A program made the translations under genes and the position numbers. A stretch of DNA of 7,291 bases. Source: Lachnospiraceae bacterium UBA3332. GTDB lineage: Bacteria > Bacillota > Clostridia > Lachnospirales > Lachnospiraceae. Position 1 is the stretch's first letter. Each line of letters begins with the position of its first letter. A model generated the notes under the pieces. It did not search any database. It was not told where the DNA came from and was given only the letters and a program-made list of their open reading frames with translations. The stretch covers positions 1 through 7,291 of the forward strand of contig DERU01000068.1 in assembly GCA_002361095.1 (NCBI GenBank), given 5' to 3'. Below are positions 6,441 through 7,291 of this stretch, one piece after another.

Positions 6441-6620
6441 TCATTGTTTAAGCAGATCCACATATTTCTGTCGTTCTCCTTCCGGAACCTTTAGTGCATC
6501 CATCGCCTGCTCCATCGTCATTTTCAGACTATCCATGATATTGCGGATAGGTTCCGCGATACCTTTTTCAATACCCTTCTCAATACCTTTTCTTTCTACA
6601 CCTTCACTTATATTGCACAT
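6441..6620 (-). CDS. Small protein resembling the C-terminal tail of Rpn-family PD-(D/E)XK nuclease/transposases
   Basis: 59 residues from ATG 6620. Layout: MCNISEG, then charged GIEK-type tetrapeptide repeats (about residues 8-21), then a predicted two-helix unit IRNIMDSLKMTMEQAMDAL and a VPEGERQKYVDLL ending. This arrangement is what I recall at the C-terminus of Rpn-type recombination-promoting nucleases in Lachnospiraceae. The PD-(D/E)XK catalytic domain is absent. The frame stays open upstream only to a TAG at 6711-6713, and the 30 extra codons look unlike a nuclease. GGAGG (6627-6631) sits 6 nt from ATG 6620, so translation here is likely. It is either a decayed transposase remnant or a retained stand-alone tail. 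No terminator is clear after it. Family assignment rests on motif recall, not on a search. Confidence 0.6.
   Translation of the reverse strand: MCNISEGVERKGIEKGIEKGIAEPIRNIMDSLKMTMEQAMDALKVPEGERQKYVDLLKQ
6559..6594. repeat. Three tandem 12-bp units encoding the GIEK repeats
   Basis: On the plus strand three imperfect 12-bp copies follow one another: ATACCTTTTTCA (6559-6570), ATACCCTTCTCA (6571-6582) and ATACCTTTTCTT (6583-6594). They encode the charged tetrapeptide repeats of the Rpn-like small protein. Such repeats are prone to slippage in whole-codon units. Confidence 0.75.
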
Positions 6621-6662
6621 TTTCCACCTCCATACAAATTCCTTTCCGCATACGCGCTCCAC

Positions 6663-6836
6663 CCGGGAATATGGAGAATGTACTTTTAAATCATCTTTCC
6701 TGCTTTCATTCTATCATATTCCATTGCCATGTTCCATAAACATTTTGAGAATTCTTTGCATCCGGAAATAGAATTGGTTCCTTTTCACGGGGCAGGAAAG
6801 GATCCGCTCCGAAAACCAAACGCTTAGACATTTGTG
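6663..6836. other. AT-rich intergenic stretch, no gene seen
   Basis: Between the two small genes I see no start with a ribosome binding site and no long frame on either strand. A TATGAT (-10-like) occurs on the minus strand near 6711-6716 without a good -35. Remains of the missing nuclease domain are not recognisable in any frame. Confidence 0.5.
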
Positions 6837-6944
6837 TCATTGTTCTTCACATATCCATTCCAAATAATCGCTTTCGTCAGCAAACAGCCGGTAAGTGCCG
6901 TCCACAAAACCCATATATCCTTCGCTTACATAATATCCCTTCAT
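6837..6944 (-). CDS. 35-residue Tyr/Gly-rich small protein
   Basis: The protein opens MKGYYVSEGYMGFVDG and continues with a TYRLFADESDYLEWI segment to TGA at 6837-6839. It is supported by a perfect AAGGAGGT (6951-6958) spaced 6 nt from ATG 6944, which is hard to explain by chance. It is acidic and aromatic, has no membrane helix or signal peptide, and has no Cys or His pattern for metal binding. The order G-Y-M-G-x-V-D-G-x-Y-x-L-F-A followed by a D/E-S-x-Y helix looks like a very small compact beta-hairpin plus helix. I have the impression that similar 35-40-residue proteins recur in Lachnospiraceae, always without known function. A candidate promoter is at 7003-7030. Confidence 0.75.
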   Translation of the reverse strand: MKGYYVSEGYMGFVDGTYRLFADESDYLEWICEEQ

Positions 6945-7002
6945 CTTTCCACCTCCTTCCCATTCCGTGTTATCAATGCTATCTTTTTGTCCCTTTTCTT
7001 AC

Positions 7003-7030
7003 CTTATAATTTAATAATACCGCCTGATAA
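7003..7030 (-). promoter_or_regulatory. Candidate promoter of the 35-residue gene
   Basis: On the minus strand TTATCA (7025-7030), a 16-bp spacer and TATAAG (7003-7008) resemble a sigma-A promoter (4/6 and 5/6). An overlapping alternative is TTGGAC (7031-7036), 17 bp, TAAATT (7008-7013). Either would give a leader of about 45-60 nt. Confidence 0.4.
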
Positions 7031-7081
7031 GTCCAATAAAACGGACTCTGATATTTTTTTTACCGCCCGCACAATTGATTC

Positions 7082-7291
7082 CCGCGAGCAATGAGCCAAG
7101 CGGCGGCGGAGCAGACATTTGGCGAATGCCGCGAGGGTTACATACCCCGCTGCTCTGCAGCACTTCAAATTGGATGCCCCGTTGCTTGCAGCGGGGCTGT
7201 TGACTTCCGGTAACAGTTCAGCCCCAATGGCGGCAGCCTAAGGCGGGAGGCAGGCACGCGGACCGGGAAACCGGCAGCAGAGGATCCGCAG
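7082..7291. other. GC-rich, hairpin-dense non-coding element reaching the window edge
   Basis: Composition changes sharply from AT-rich to GC-rich at about 7066-7082. No frame has a ribosome binding site. Inverted repeats are dense: GCGGC/GCCGC (7100-7104 with 7128-7132), GGGT-TACAT-ACCC (7135-7147), CCCCGCTGC/GCAGCGGGG (7145-7153 with 7188-7196), GCCCCGTTG-CTTG-CAGCGGGGC (7176-7197, one G-T pair), GGGGCTG/CAGCCCC (7193-7199 with 7219-7225), and CCGG-GAAA-CCGG (7263-7274), a GNRA-type tetraloop closed within GCGGA/TCCGC (7258-7262 with 7285-7289). Several pairings compete for the same bases. The strand is unknown and the element continues off the window. It could be a structured RNA, a dispersed repeat or an edge of a mobile element. 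Confidence 0.5.

Noticed and set aside
7030..7061. Plus-strand intrinsic terminator (AGTCC/GGACT then eight T residues)
   Set aside because: The stem has only 5 bp and is separated from the T-run by 6 nt, and no plus-strand gene precedes it.
7091..7213. 40-codon plus-strand ORF beginning MSQAAAEQTFGE within the GC-rich element
   Set aside because: No ribosome binding site; the sequence is dominated by hairpin arms, so structural RNA or repeat is the better reading.
7226..7291. Cobalamin riboswitch or RNase P fragment suggested by the GGGAAACCGG region
   Set aside because: Only the short tetraloop hairpin matches; the other conserved blocks of those RNAs are absent.
1..7291. CRISPR array, complete insertion sequence or phage module
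   Set aside because: No regularly spaced repeats, transposase catalytic domain, terminal inverted repeats with target duplications, or phage genes were found; the only tandem repeat is the 12-bp coding repeat at 6559-6594.

Overview
The window reads as a chromosomal segment of a Gram-positive, anaerobic Clostridia bacterium, most probably a Lachnospiraceae gut commensal. The evidence is an NADP-type glutamate dehydrogenase, a DUF5688-like protein, a membrane-anchored SH3b protein, a GGDEF-derived protein of a Lachnospiraceae-type architecture, strong AGGAGG ribosome binding sites and TGGACA/TATAAT promoters. The genus is not determined. Every gene I can support lies on the minus strand, so transcription runs from the right edge to the left edge.

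Layout in transcription order (right to left): a GC-rich, hairpin-dense non-coding stretch (about 7082-7291); a 35-codon gene with a perfect Shine-Dalgarno (6837-6944); a 59-codon ORF resembling the C-terminal tail of Rpn-type PD-(D/E)XK nuclease/transposases, again with its own strong Shine-Dalgarno (6441-6620); a J-domain protein (5298-6269 or 6323); a two-gene operon of a degenerate GGDEF protein and a short DUF5688-like protein (4145-5068, 3412-4140) behind a near-consensus promoter; tRNA-Arg(CCG) with its own promoter (3253-3324); a membrane-anchored double-SH3b protein (1903-3168) ending in a clear intrinsic terminator; a 143-residue helical protein of unknown function (1276-1707); and the first 385 codons of gdhA (1-1157, cut by the left edge).

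The genes do not form one pathway. gdhA is core nitrogen assimilation, the J-domain protein is a presumed DnaK co-chaperone, and the SH3b protein is presumed to act at the cell wall. The GGDEF/DUF5688 pair is the only clear operon of unknown purpose; the GGDEF partner has lost residues needed for diguanylate cyclase chemistry. The accessory-looking part is the right third (6300-7291), with an orphan Rpn-like tail, a very small gene and a structured non-coding element in mostly AT-rich surroundings. No CRISPR array, complete insertion sequence or phage gene was seen.
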